Shown: piece after piece, positions 51,729 to 63,600 of the stretch | How the letters are laid out: every line of letters starts with the position of its first letter | Numbering within the stretch: position 1 is the stretch's first letter | Source of the DNA: Pterobdella sp. o SKG-2022 | Lineage: Eukaryota > Annelida > Clitellata > Hirudinida > Piscicolidae | Reading direction: 5' to 3' | DNA: 64,000 bases | NCBI GenBank assembly: GCA_964035795.1 | Contig: OZ038321.1 | Coordinates: 14,687,971 to 14,751,970 of the forward strand | Notes under the pieces: model-generated | The model's database searches: none | Told to the model about the DNA's origin: nothing | What the model saw: only the letters and a program-made list of their open reading frames with translations | Made by a program: the position numbers and the translations under genes

Positions 51729-52831
51729 ATGGACATAATAGAAAGAAAGAGTTATTATGATAACGTTAAACCAAGACCTCCTTTGTCATCTTATAAAACG
51801 CATGGCAGCTCCAGTCCTGTCAATGATAGACCTGATTTCAAAAAAAAGGCTTTAAGTAGTTTACTCTCTGAAAAAAGGAGAACATTTTATGAAAATGGAA
51901 ATACCAAAAAACAATTTTCTAAAACAAGTTCAGTTGAAGAGAATAAAAATATAAGTAACCAATACAATGAAAATACTTATGAAGAATTCATAAAAAAACC
52001 TAGTATTAATGTTTTTGATTATACTTTAAAAAGCAAGACATTCAACATTAATACTCAATCAAATATAAATAAATGGAAAAGTAGCATAGAACTAAGCAAA
52101 AACCTGGAGAAAAGCTGTGATATAGACATTAACCAAATGAGCAATAAAATTCAAGATAAATTGACAATCAACACAAATGCCAAAAAATATTCTATAAAAA
52201 ACAAAACATCAACAAATGAAAATTATTTTGATCAAATTTCAAATAATGATTTAAAAAAATCTAAAAATGTTAAAGGCTTAAAAATTTCTTCAGTTCCTAG
52301 TAACCAAGCATCTATGACTTCAACTCCTTCAACATACAGAAACAATTCCAATGGCAGTAGTGCTTGTAGTTTAAAGCAGTATGCTCCTTCCTTCAAAACA
52401 CAAACCCTATATGAAGAAAGTGAACATAAGGTCTCTACAATTAATTCTAACTTGAATAAAGAGTTTTCTTCCAGTCGAAGAATTCTTCCTCAAGTAAATC
52501 TGCCAGAAAAAGCTCTTGAAGAAAAACGCATTATTTTATCTAAAAAGTAAATTTAAATAATATAAAAATTTTCAATTAGTTTTCATTTTTTTGTTGACCA
52601 TTTTTGTGGTGTGTTGAAAATAAATACTTTTAAAATGTTATCCTAAAATTTTTTTATTTACATAAAATTATGTATTTGCAGACTAGAGAAAAAAATCATC
52701 AAAAAAGTATCTCAGAAAACAAGGGTGCATGAGTTGAGTAGTGTGGATGATATTGAAAACTGGTGAGTGTCCTAATGTAATTTAATGTAATGCGCTTGCT
52801 AATGCATTGAATTTTTTTCAGTGCATTGTGA
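51729..52831 (+). CDS. Unknown Lys/Asn/Ser-rich protein, 302 residues
   Basis: Three exons: 51729-52546, 52682-52762, 52822-52831. The frames join with phase 2 at both introns; the TAA at the end of the first exon is inside a GTAAAT donor. The last intron is only 59 bp with a strong TTTTTTTCAG acceptor, leaving C-A-L and a stop. The protein starts MDIIERKSYYDNVKPRPPL, is rich in Lys, Asn and Ser without recognisable domains, and ends with a charged, probably helical stretch (KALEEKRIILSKKLEKKIIK) and HELSSVDDIENCAL. There is no signal peptide or TM segment, so it is probably intracellular. I do not recognise the family. Confidence 0.7.
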
Positions 52832-53244
52832 AATCTATCAATTGTGCAACCAAAACCCCAGTTAGGGGGAACCCAAAAGTTGACTTTTTTATCTTGACTG
52901 TTGTATACGTCAGTAACTAAGGTTTATAGAAACCTAATTTTCTTTTTAATATAAATTATTCATATGATGAATTTTTAAAAAATAGGCCATTTTATTTTGG
53001 ATTATTCTTATGGATCTACCAGCTTGAGCTAATGCACAACTTGAAATTATCATTGTGAATAATTAGCCTCTGAAATGTGAATCATTAACAAGATAATATT
53101 TGAATTTTTTTGAGATGAAGCTTTTTGATATATTTTTTGTTTTATCATCAGGTGACACGTTAAAAGTATAATTTTATTATAATAATTTAAATTATCAAAA
53201 TTTATGATCTAGCATACTTGAACCATAATAGTTTTCAGTATCAG

Positions 53245-53772
53245 TATCATTTTATTATAGTCAGCGTCTTTTCCTTTTACAAGAGGTCACTGACTTGGTT
53301 CCGTGACCTAACCCTCTTTCTTCATTTCACCCTGTCATAGGCATTTTCAAGATTTAATCCAAGCCCACGGCAAAAGTTTTCCATCATATTTTTCCAAACT
53401 AACCTTGGCCTTTTTCTTCCTCTACTACGTTTAACTTCAAACCTCCATGCCTGCTTTACTTAATCATCATCCCCTTTCCTTACAATATGTCCCAGCTATC
53501 TCAAACTTCCTTGTCTCACCACTTCAACAATCTTATTATCTAACCCCAATCAACTCCTTTGTATTCACACCATTAGCTAGATGCACATCACACATCATTC
53601 GAAGCATCCATTTTTCTCCTCTTCTCAAAATACTCTCTTCAACAGATCTAACCACCCAAGTTTCTGAGCTATATATCATGACAGACCTCACACATCTTCT
53701 ATAAATTTCTTCTTTGATATTCCATGCGTGTCTTTTACCACATAACATAGAAGACAATACCATATAAAACAA
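53245..53772 (-). mobile_element. LINE reverse-transcriptase 3' fragment
   Basis: On the minus strand the upper part is an open frame with EEIYRRCVRSVMIYSSETW, then LRRGEKWMLRMMCDV and NTKELIGVRL. After a few bases the frame continues with SLRWLGHIVRK-type, RGRKRPRLVWKN-type and WRKRV-type motifs, the usual C-terminus of an RTE/CR1-group LINE. The frame is nearly intact, so the copy is younger than the other LINE relics. A GATACT repeat near 53235-53250 may be its 3' tail. Confidence 0.75.
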
Positions 53773-54949
53773 GAAATCACAGCGTTTATATTATTTATTA
53801 TTAAAACTAAAATTTTTGATATGCTAGTGTTCTGAACACGACTTTAAACTACACTGAATTTATCACCTGCAATTCAAGGCTGCTTTTGTATTATAACCTG
53901 GATAACAGTAGACTCTGGTATCGACAAACTGATATTCTGGTATTATTGTCATCTGGTTTGGTGGATGTTCCTAGTTGACAATGGCAACACTAACTCCCCA
54001 AGTGTGGAAATGGTGGATCTAGAACTCAATAATTTAAAGTTGGCAGTCTATAAATGGATTATTTTGCAACTTACGCTATAATAATAATCTAGACTGAATG
54101 CTTCTCACCACAGTTACTGGGGCATTTTCAACAGTATACACTTATTAAATTAAATTTAAGAATATCATCTTCAGGTAATTAACGCAGCCTCGATGACAGT
54201 AATCGTCAATAAATTCAAAAATAATATTCATATTGTTATATGAATTAGACAAGCTTTTTACAGCTTTCAATAAAGTTTAATGCAAACTGAGAAGCAAGGA
54301 TGGTATTGGAAAGCATGATTTCTAAATTAATGGCCATGTAAGCGAACTCTCAATTATCTATTTAAAAATTGTTTAGGGATAAGATTAAGTATCTGCCATA
54401 TCCCATTACTATTCACAAATATGATTAACATTTTTAGAAGCAATTTCCACGTGCTGATGATTTTGTTGTCTTCAATGGCAACTTGCCAGCTTAAAGAAAT
54501 ATATTGAGAATTAGTATATTGGTACAATAAATGCTACTTTGCATTAAATAAATCTACGGTATATATGGGAAGAGTGAAGTTCACTAATGTTTTTAAGCTA
54601 TAAATTTATATTCTTTACAATTGAAACTGATGTGGACAACCTAATTGAGCGGAGATGAGAGATTATGATTACATAAATCAAATGTTTTTTTGTGTTCAAC
54701 AACAACTGTTAAAATATAACACTGAGGTGTTTAAGTTTATTACACGATCTTTCGATTTATAAGAAAATCATTATCCGGATGAGTTTCTATTAAATTGAAA
54801 AGTTTCGCAGCAAACTTTCAAACACCTTTGTGTTGTTTTCTACCACTATTTGTAAACTGCAACTTTGATCATTTTATCTTATTGTTATATGAATAAGCAT
54901 TTTTAAGCGAGTCATAAATTCAAAAATGATTCAACGCTAAACAGTTTTA

Positions 54950-55026
54950 GTACGAACTTTTTATAAAAGTATAACATTATCAAGTACGACCTATCATGTA
55001 CTTGATAATGTTGAAAAGTTTCGTAC
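54950..55026. repeat. Imperfect hairpin just upstream of the PDZ-like gene
   Basis: A perfect 15-bp stem (54973-54987 with 54998-55012) with a 10-nt loop extends outward, after an 8-nt bulge, through paired GTACGAA ends. It lies about 160 bp before the ATG at 55184. Confidence 0.6.
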
Positions 55027-55183
55027 CTTATAAATAAAACTAGTGTTTAGTGTGTATTTTTAAATATATGAATTGCATTTTGAGGCGTTATTCATATTAA
55101 AGTCGATTAAACATTGTGTTAATATCGAAAAATATTTGAAATTAGTTTCACAAACTTTCAATAACCCAACCACCACAAGTTCG

Positions 55184-55969
55184 ATGACGTCAAATGAAGT
55201 GGCGGGCATCCTGGCTGCAGCAGGTCCCATGGGAGTTTGTGATCAAGATTACGAAGATCCCACGAGTGATGTTAGTGATGACGAAACAGATTTGTATAAA
55301 AGTAAAGCAAATAAAATCACTTCATTATTCGATGTTATGAAAGACGATACTGATTCATGTGATGAAAAGTTGACTGAGATAAAATTCCCTAGTTACCTCA
55401 CAGAGGTCGGTTATGGTGATACGAAGGCTTGTGGAATAGGCTTGAAAGGGTTCAAGCCTTATTATAAGCCGTCATCAGATCTATCAAGTGAAAACTCGCT
55501 TTTTGATGATGGAAACCCTCATAAAAATCAGCATTATAATAATTGTGTACAATATATAAGTTTGTTTGATATTTTGTTGTCCAAAAAATTCATACTCAAA
55601 CCCATTAGTATTTCGGCTCGTTCACTTAACCAGAAAAGGGTATTATTGAAAAAAACCAACGAATTTAATTCAAAAGCTCACGAAAATATATTCAAAGTAT
55701 CAATCAAGCCATTTTCTTCACACATTCCAGCCAAACACCGCGGTACATTTGATAAAAACGCCTCAACTCAAAACATTGTATTAATTTTTGATGAAAGTTT
55801 TCCAGAAAATTCTACAAGAGATGATCATATTTTAAAGAACGATATATTACTAGAAGTTGATGGTATTGATGTCACAAGACAACCTTGCACCTACCTTCAC
55901 AACACCATCAAACGACTTCAAAACCTTAGCAAGGATATTAGGCTTGTTGTTGCTAGAGAAATAGTGTGA
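55184..55969 (+). CDS. Single-exon protein with C-terminal PDZ-like domain
   Basis: The ATG at 55184 (MTSNEVAGILAAAGPMG) opens 261 codons to TGA at 55967-55969. An acidic stretch (EDPTSDVSDDETD) follows near residue 25. The last roughly 75 residues look like a PDZ fold: NIVLIFDESFPENS, then ILKNDILLEVDGIDVT (the D-x-I-L-x-V-D/N-G signature) and LVVARE as the final strand. The Gly-Leu-Gly-Phe carboxylate loop is not recognisable, so peptide binding is doubtful. The middle part is unknown. The frame is open upstream to 55073 without an ATG, so an exon starting further left and spliced in here is possible. No intron was needed inside, unlike every other gene in the window. Confidence 0.6.
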   Translation: MTSNEVAGILAAAGPMGVCDQDYEDPTSDVSDDETDLYKSKANKITSLFDVMKDDTDSCDEKLTEIKFPSYLTEVGYGDTKACGIGLKGFKPYYKPSSDLSSENSLFDDGNPHKNQHYNNCVQYISLFDILLSKKFILKPISISARSLNQKRVLLKKTNEFNSKAHENIFKVSIKPFSSHIPAKHRGTFDKNASTQNIVLIFDESFPENSTRDDHILKNDILLEVDGIDVTRQPCTYLHNTIKRLQNLSKDIRLVVAREIV

Positions 55970-57693
55970 TTAGCTTTAATGTGATTTGTTACTTTTTCAT
56001 GAGTTATTTTTGTCCATGCCTCTTAATGGTCACCATCTTACACTCAGCTTTGTTCATAAAAACAGATGTATTTTTCTGTTTTCAGAGTATAAATGCTTTC
56101 ATATTTTATAGCTTTTTATATTTTATAATTTGTAATGCTTTTGAAGTAGTTAATCTGGGAATTTTTAGTAATAAATTCAATGATTTCTTTTTATTTTTAT
56201 GTAGTTGAAGTGAAATTAAAGGTTTTTAAGAATAAATTATTTTTTGAGTCAAGGCTCAACACTAATTATAAATTCATGAAATTAAATTTTAAGCTATTGT
56301 TTGAATAAGCTTTAAATAAGTAAATAAATAAGTTTCTTTTGTAAAAAAATAAATTCGACTGCATTCAAAAAAAGTATAAATAATAGTAAAATATAATTTA
56401 AATTTCAATAGTTTAAAATATTTTTAAATTAAACATAATCATTAATTCTTAAATTGAATAATATTATTTGAAGTAAAAGTTTAAAATGATTTATTGAAAA
56501 GCTGAAAAATAAGAACAATTTCTAGTTTCATTTTGCTTGAGTATTCTTTTTACGAGCTTTCGGTTGCAAGCAATTAATTTAACAGTCGTTTTTATTAAAA
56601 TTAGTCTTTTAACACCTCTGGTTGAAAATATTATTGGGTGTAATACAAGGTATTGTTTCCAATGGAATTTCACAAGTTAACATGCCCATAAAAAAATAAA
56701 GAACAATTTAGAAAAGTGTTTTTATGTAACAGCTTAAAATTTTTTAGTTTTGAAATGCAATGCACAAGTTTTCACTTTTGTAAAAATTTTGAGGTTGAAA
56801 TTGGATACAAGTTTTCAAAACATATATTTGTTTTTCTGTGAAAACGCACTTGAGAAAAAGATGCATTTTCGAGTATACAACAATAAAGCTTTATCTGTTG
56901 TTACTCCACCGCCTCTTAAAAACTTGCGTGGCATAGTCTTGATACTATCTTGAGAATGAGGGAGTGAAATTGCAAGTGTTTAGCTCATAAACTAGATAAA
57001 TCATTCCCACTTACATGATAAAAGCTCTTTAAAAGTTCATATTTAATTATAAATTGAACAAGTGGAGTGTCTTTAAAAAAATATTTAATTCTGTTTTTAT
57101 GCAAATTTTTAAAAATCAATTTTGAAGCCTAGATATTTGATAAATCAATGAAAAGTTCCCCGAGTTCTTTATAAGAGGTTATGCAAGTATTTAAATTCTA
57201 CATTATAAATTCAAACATAAACAATTTGACATATCTTGTAAGTTTAATAGCAGTATGAATAATAGATTAAGTAGAATGCCACAAATTACTTAGTGTAAAC
57301 CATCCACTTGTTAGTCGTTATAATTTTCAGGCATCAATTTTTCTAATGCTGATAATGTTTATGTCTTGTTTCTAAATGCCACAAGATTTGTTTAAAGAGG
57401 TAGATTATCAAAGCTTGAATTATGGCTTGTGCTAATTTAAATAAACATTACAGCGTCACTAGGTTAATTTTAAAAATGTTCATCCCTTTTCAATAGTTCT
57501 TTGAATATACAATTATATACATTTTGATTCAAGATCGTAAATTTTTTTGATTAAAAGACTCATTAAAAGTTGCAAAATAAAAATTTTAAGTATTAAGTGA
57601 AAAATTTGAGTGAGTTAAAGATAAAATGTATATTTAGGTACATGTGAATAAAGGTTTCACAGCTTAATGGTTTTATCGACAAGAATGAAAGAT
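55970..57693. other. 3' flanks between two convergent genes
   Basis: Very AT-rich. I see no coding signal; it would hold the 3' ends of the PDZ-like gene (+) and the gremlin-type gene (-). Confidence 0.5.
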
Positions 57694-59621
57694 TCACTTT
57701 AATCTGAGTCCCGCACAAAAACATTCTTTTATTACTTGCATTCGTTTCTTTCTGAATCCTTTGGGTTGAGACCTGGGGCATTTGAGAAAGACTGAAACCC
57801 ATTTGAACTTGCTGGGTCGGCAAAAAGAGCATGCTTTGAAAGCAATTCTTTCTAACGGAGATTCTAATGAAACGCCTTGCATCCCTATTTTCGGTACGTA
57901 AAATGAGTTGCACCTGCCGTAACAAAACCTGAAGTAATAATAAAAAATGAAACAATTTTGTGAAAATGAATCAAAACAACAAAAAATTTGTGCCTTATAA
58001 TTAACAGTTCTGTTTATGTAAGAAAAAATTAACCCAAAATGCATCTAACTGTTATTTTAAACGACAAAATTATAAAGAAAATTTTTAATTGGACTAGCAC
58101 CATAACATGTTCACATCCATCTCACTTTGTTTTAATCCTGGTACTTCTACACCCGGGTTCTTTGATGCGTTGGATTGATGTCTGGACATTACATGTTTCG
58201 CTTTTAATGTTATCAAGTTGTGTATCGATGGTAGTGCTTGATGAAACTTTCAGGTGTTTTAGAGAGTTCAAAAACCCAGCGTTGTGATATGGTCTTTTAT
58301 TGTTAAAGTATTTTTTAAAGTTTTTATATCTTTTATAGCTTTTCATTTTGTTTTTTTGATCAATATATCGATTGTTTTTTAAACGGTATTCTTTGAAGCG
58401 TTTTTCTTTCTTTTTATCATTATAATTGTAACTTTTAGTACGTTTCAAGTTACTTCTATATGCCAAGTTTTTTTCAGTTATTTCATTTGCAATGTCATTT
58501 GAATCTATGTAATTGTTGCTTTTCAAATGATCATCAAAATTTGTTTCAAGCGGATAAATATTTTGATAATTTTTGTTTGAGCCACTAAAATTTTTCTCTT
58601 CACTGTTACTTTTGTTATTCTTAAACTCTCTCAAAGACATACCATTTTCTGATTTAGGTGTTTGTGTATTGAGGTTTTTTTGAGCTAACTTATATTTTTT
58701 CTTTTTTTTTAGAGAACCAAAAACATTTTTATCTTCATCGTAAGTGTTATATCCACGTCTTTCAATGTCGCTATTTAACCTATCAACATCATTATTGATC
58801 TTATGTCTGAGGTGTGTATTTGCGAAATCAATATCATTTTTCATTAAATTATTTTTGAATTTTCCACTTTTACGTTTTTCAAAACTTCTTCTGGATACTT
58901 TTTTAGAATATAGTCGTTGCATTGCTTGGTTGAAATTTTGATCGTTCAGGCCCTGCGATAAGTTCTGAGCGAGAATTTGCCTTCTCTTATGGCCGGATAA
59001 TTTTGCGTTCTTTTTCTTTTGTCTGTTGTAACTTAAAAAATCTTTTAAAATAGATTTTTTGCCCAACTTTGGACTCTGTTTTTTTTTAGGTCGTTTTATT
59101 TTTGTACAATAGATTTTTTTTGGAGTATGATTCTCTGTGATATTGAGTAATGCTTTGTTACTATTGTGTTTGAGACGTAAGTTAGCTAGCATTTCTCGGC
59201 ATAGTTTCCTTCTTCTTGCAATATTTTTTCTATTTAATCGTCTTGGAGTCGCGAAACCTTGTGTGATGCGTTTGTTTCTGTTTCTGATAGAAGCATGAAG
59301 GTGAGAATAGCCATTTTTCTTTTGAGACTTTCTTAAAAACCTCATCAGGTATTGCTTATTTGTTTTGTTTCTTTGAAGATGGTTTTTGTAAGATCTTATT
59401 GTGAAAATGTTCATTTTATTTTTTTTTCTTAAATGTTGACTATAATTTTTGTAAAACGGAGTGTATTTATTTGATGTTTGATGTAAAGTTGACGTGGTTA
59501 GTGAAGAGTTTCGTCCCTCAGTCTTTAATGAAGTGTTAGTTGATGAAAAGCTTGAAATGTTAGAACAATCATAAGTTGATGAAAAAATCAGAAAAACCAA
59601 AACAGATGGTATCAAGAACAT
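57694..59621 (-). CDS. Gremlin/DAN-family cystine-knot BMP antagonist with very long basic N-terminal extension
   Basis: Two exons, 59621-58126 and 57928-57694, join in phase 2 (GTGAGA donor, TTCAG acceptor) to 576 residues. Residues 1 to about 18 are a signal peptide (MFLIPSVLVFLIFSS). About 470 residues follow that are rich in Lys, Asn, Arg and Ser, with clusters such as KKKKKYK and many dibasic sites, and almost no Cys. The C-terminal CTCK domain starts at ETC and shows the gremlin signature across the splice junction: EPGCRSTRIKTKFCYGRC, NSFYVP, FKACSFCRPSKF, VFLKCP, KRMQVIKECFC. All nine gremlin-pattern cysteines are present. About 20 residues are inserted between NSFYVP and the ACSFC motif, slightly longer than in vertebrates. 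Gremlins are secreted proteins of about 184 residues that bind BMP dimers; binding here is inferred from the domain. Confidence 0.9.
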
Positions 59622-60611
59622 TTTTGATAGGTATTTATTTATTCAACATGAAATTTTTTTTAATGGTTTTACAAGTTGCGTTTATTCAACTTTTTGTTTA
59701 ATTAAATTGTTTTTCATTAAACGTATAATAAAATATGTACAACGTTATTTTTAAACAATTATCTTACAGCCAATAACGTATCAACTTAATGCTTATGAAA
59801 ATTATAAACTTACAGAAAACAATTTTGAAACAGCCGTCCTATGTTTTCGGTATTTATTTCTCCACAAGACAGTGTGAAACCAATTCTAACTAGTTTCTCC
59901 GTATATAGTCTAGAAAATAGCATATACCGTATATATTTACATACATTGTTAACAGCATACCGTTTCAATACACGGGTCGTCAGGTGCTGGAAATGAACTG
60001 CTAAATTTATGGACATTTGTTGTGTTTTTAGTGCATTAAACAATGTATTTCATTTGCCGGTACAATTTCAACAAGTTTCATTGGCATCTTATTATTTTTA
60101 AAAACTTTGCTTTGACACCTGCTTAATCTGTTCAAACTTAGATTTCGGAATTTATAATGCTACTGATTTGAATTCAGCACTTTTATACGGTAGTATTTTA
60201 AAATCTGAAAACATCATAAACATCACCAAAACGATAAATAATAAAGAACAAATAAACAATGTTGAATAGAATAACAAATAAAAGCATAATTAGGCGAACT
60301 TATGAGAATGGCTGAAGGCAAATGTCAAAACAATGATAAAAATAATAAACAAGATTCCTTTTATTTCAGCAATTAACTTCGAATTTTTAATTTATCAATA
60401 TAGTACAGGAATTCCACAGCTTTTAATCAATAGATCAAAGAAAAGACAAAGTTAGAGAATTTTCTTGATGGGTACTACAAAAAATTTTTAATGAATAGTT
60501 GCTGAATATATAAATACTAAAAATATTCTTTCAAATATATAAAGATATGTTTTGAAACAAAAAATTTCTTGAACATCTCAATAACAATTTGCTTCAACAC
60601 CTTCCCCAACA
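59622..60611. other. Upstream of gremlin gene, downstream of filament gene
   Basis: No supported gene. An open minus-strand frame at 59810-60043 (77 codons) has no recognisable motif. The gremlin promoter should lie just right of 59621. Confidence 0.4.
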
Positions 60612-63600
60612 TCACACATACGACGTCTTTTGAATATGACAAGCCTTTTCCTGATAAACAACATTTAAATTATTTATTTTTTAAAACGTTTAATGTCGAT
60701 AGCAATTAAGTTTGTTAAATTAAAATTTTTATTTACAGCTACTCATATATTCAAGTCACTATTTCCTTGATACCAATCACATCTACAAAGAAACAACCTC
60801 CCCTGAAGGATTGAAGAGTCTGGTGGTAATGTCCATGCCCACACCCCATGAGTCTTCAGCACACACCAAGGCTCCCTTTGTGTCCAGGTCGCTCAGTGCC
60901 CCTTTCGCCCACACCTTTTAATCGGAGGTAAACGTTTATTAGACCCATTTTAGTTGAATTTTCTTAAAATATATTTCTATCAACTATCAGAAACAAATTC
61001 CATAAAATACTATATGAAAGAGATATGAAGCAAATGTCTATATAAGAACAGAACCTTGATTTTTGAGTTAGCATCAATGGAGACTCCCTCTCCGAAGGTA
61101 TATGTTATGGTCTTGAAGCTGTCCACAGTTCTCACGATCTTCCAGCCCGCCAAACTTTCCATCTTCTTGTTAACAGTATTTAATGTCGGAAACATTAAAA
61201 ATATCGTAAAAAATTTTTTTAGCATTTTTTGGTACATTTTTTAAGAAGCATAAAAAGAGGAAGATAGTTGCGAGATGAATAGGATGCGTTATCAAGTTTA
61301 TTCTAAGTAGCCGATCAAAATTTGCTTGAAAATGGCAAACAAGATGCACATAATAATGGAAATACTTCAATTTACAAAAAAAAATTACAGACATCTTGAT
61401 TGATGGAGATGAAAAATTCAAAAAAAATTAAAATAGGGTTAAAACAGCTTTTTTCACATATTTCGTCATTTTCAAAATGAGAAATGAAGCATGAAAATCC
61501 GAATGAGGCAATTAATCATGAGCAATATTGACTTATGGGCATCGATTTTTAGCACCCGTTTTCATGCTGGCACGGGTTGAACGATATGAATACATTTTCA
61601 TCATACCGAGTGAAATTTTTTGAGAACATATATATAATTAATTTTTAGAACATCGAACGAAACTCAATGGTTATAGAAACTTTTCGCCATAACTTAAATA
61701 TTCTAGCACATTGACAACACTCAAGCTCCGTTATGGCATATTAGGGAGTATGGGATTCATTAAAAGATTCATACATAATACACCGTAAAAATAACAAAAA
61801 TGTTGTAAAAGATTGCTTAAAATATTCTCTATGAAACTACACGAACGAAAAAAATGAAAATGAGAGTAGACAGAGAACCTTGCGACTGGAGTTATCTATG
61901 ACGATGTACTTGCCGTCAGGAGAGCACTCGGACACAGACAAGGGACCCTTGGCACTCTTTTGGTAGTTTGTCTTGGCGTTCATCTCACACTTCAACAACC
62001 CTGCATTTCGGTCTGCGGAATCTTTACGGAGTTCGTTTAACGTTCGTTTTATAAAAATTCTCTCGAATTCGGGCAGCATTCAGACACATAAAAAACTATA
62101 AATGAATCAATTATTAAAATTGAACTAGAATAGACACATGTTGAATAACGTTAGAGTGATAAAATGAGATTTATATCGTATAATGTTCAAAAACGTTAGA
62201 CACCAACCATTTGTGAAGTCAGTGGATGTGTCATTGATGATGGAGCGGTTAACTGAAAATACACTAGCGCTGTTAGAGGGGGAAGAAAAAGCATAAGAAC
62301 TACCACGATTATCGGCAACACCTTCTCCTGGGTACATATCATTAAAACCGTCCACTATGTTCCTCAAGCTAGCTCTATCAAACAATTTCAAATATTTTAA
62401 CTATTTTATGCAATAAAATAATGAAAAAACACAAAAAAGCATTTTGAAAATCATAGCATCCGTAGTACACGGTTCACAAGAATAATATCTGCAGCCTACC
62501 TAGGTCTTGATTCCTCGCCTTCAAGTAGTTTCCTATAAGCAGCAATTTCCAATTCTAAGCCGAGTTTGGCATCAATAATGTTCTGCAGTTCAAACAACAT
62601 GGCTTCAATCTCAGCTTTGAGTTTTGTCACCTCCATCTTTAGGTCTTCGTTCTCACGACTAAAAGCTTTGTCTCTCTCGGTATATTCATTCTTCAGCACT
62701 TCGAAATCCCTTGCTAATTGGTTGTTCTATAATTTGATTTTTAGAGTTATCTTGAATATAACTCAACTCAAATTAATGAGCTTCAACTGAATGTTAGTAA
62801 CACCTTAGCATCGCAATCATTGAAACGCTCCTTCAACTCATTGTACTGCAGCCTCAACCTCTTGCTCTCCTCCTTGCTGTTGCTTGCATCCACTGATTGT
62901 TTCGAGGCTCCCATTGTTAGGTCTTGTAACTGTTCAATTTCATCATTACAATTTTCGTTATGAAAAAGGTGAAAACAAAAGAACGATATAATTTTTGTAA
63001 ATTACATAAACAAGCATCACCTTTCTACTGTAGAACATATCAATTTCTCCCTTCATTGTATCCAGTTTATCGTCGTATATCTTTTGAATGTCTCTCAAAG
63101 CAGTTCCCATTTCACTCTTCCAATACTCCCTGTTTTCCACCGTTGAATCCTTATAAGCAAGCACTTCCAGCTCTTTTTTTTCCTTATTTTACAAGCATAA
63201 CAAAGTCATCAATTCGAAATTGATTCAAACATTTAAAAATTGAAGTATATCCAACGAGCTGACCTTTATGTTAGCCCAAGAGGTTTTAGTTGCGAAAATG
63301 ATAATTTTCAAAAGACGCTACTCCATGTCAATTATTCACAAATTTTTTATTATTAGTTTTAAACGAAAATTTGAACAGATTTTAAATTTCAGTTTCATTC
63401 CCATGATGAATTAGCTTGAAAATACCTGTTCATGCACTTCCTTGATAAAAGCCAGTTCATCAGCCAGAGACTGCCTTCTGTTCTCTTCGTCAATCAATGC
63501 TAATGTCTCATTATTCAAGTCCTATTAACACAAGGTTGTAACTCATCATTGTACATCTATATCGTTTATGAAAATAAAACATTGAAAGATCCTTGTTTGT

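Larger units (their letters stand above)
52832..55183. other. Intergenic stretch with a LINE relic and a hairpin
   Basis: Holds the LINE fragment at 53245-53772 and the inverted repeat at 54950-55026. No gene is supported. A frame open upstream of 55184 (from about 55073) probably belongs to the 5' UTR of the next gene. Confidence 0.45.

Noticed and set aside
52822..52831. CaaX prenylation box at the end of the 51729 gene product (…CAL)
   Set aside because: The Cys is third from the end, not fourth, so it is not a CaaX motif.
53447..53704. Plus-strand 85-codon frame
   Set aside because: Antisense shadow of the LINE fragment, whose minus strand carries the reverse-transcriptase motifs.
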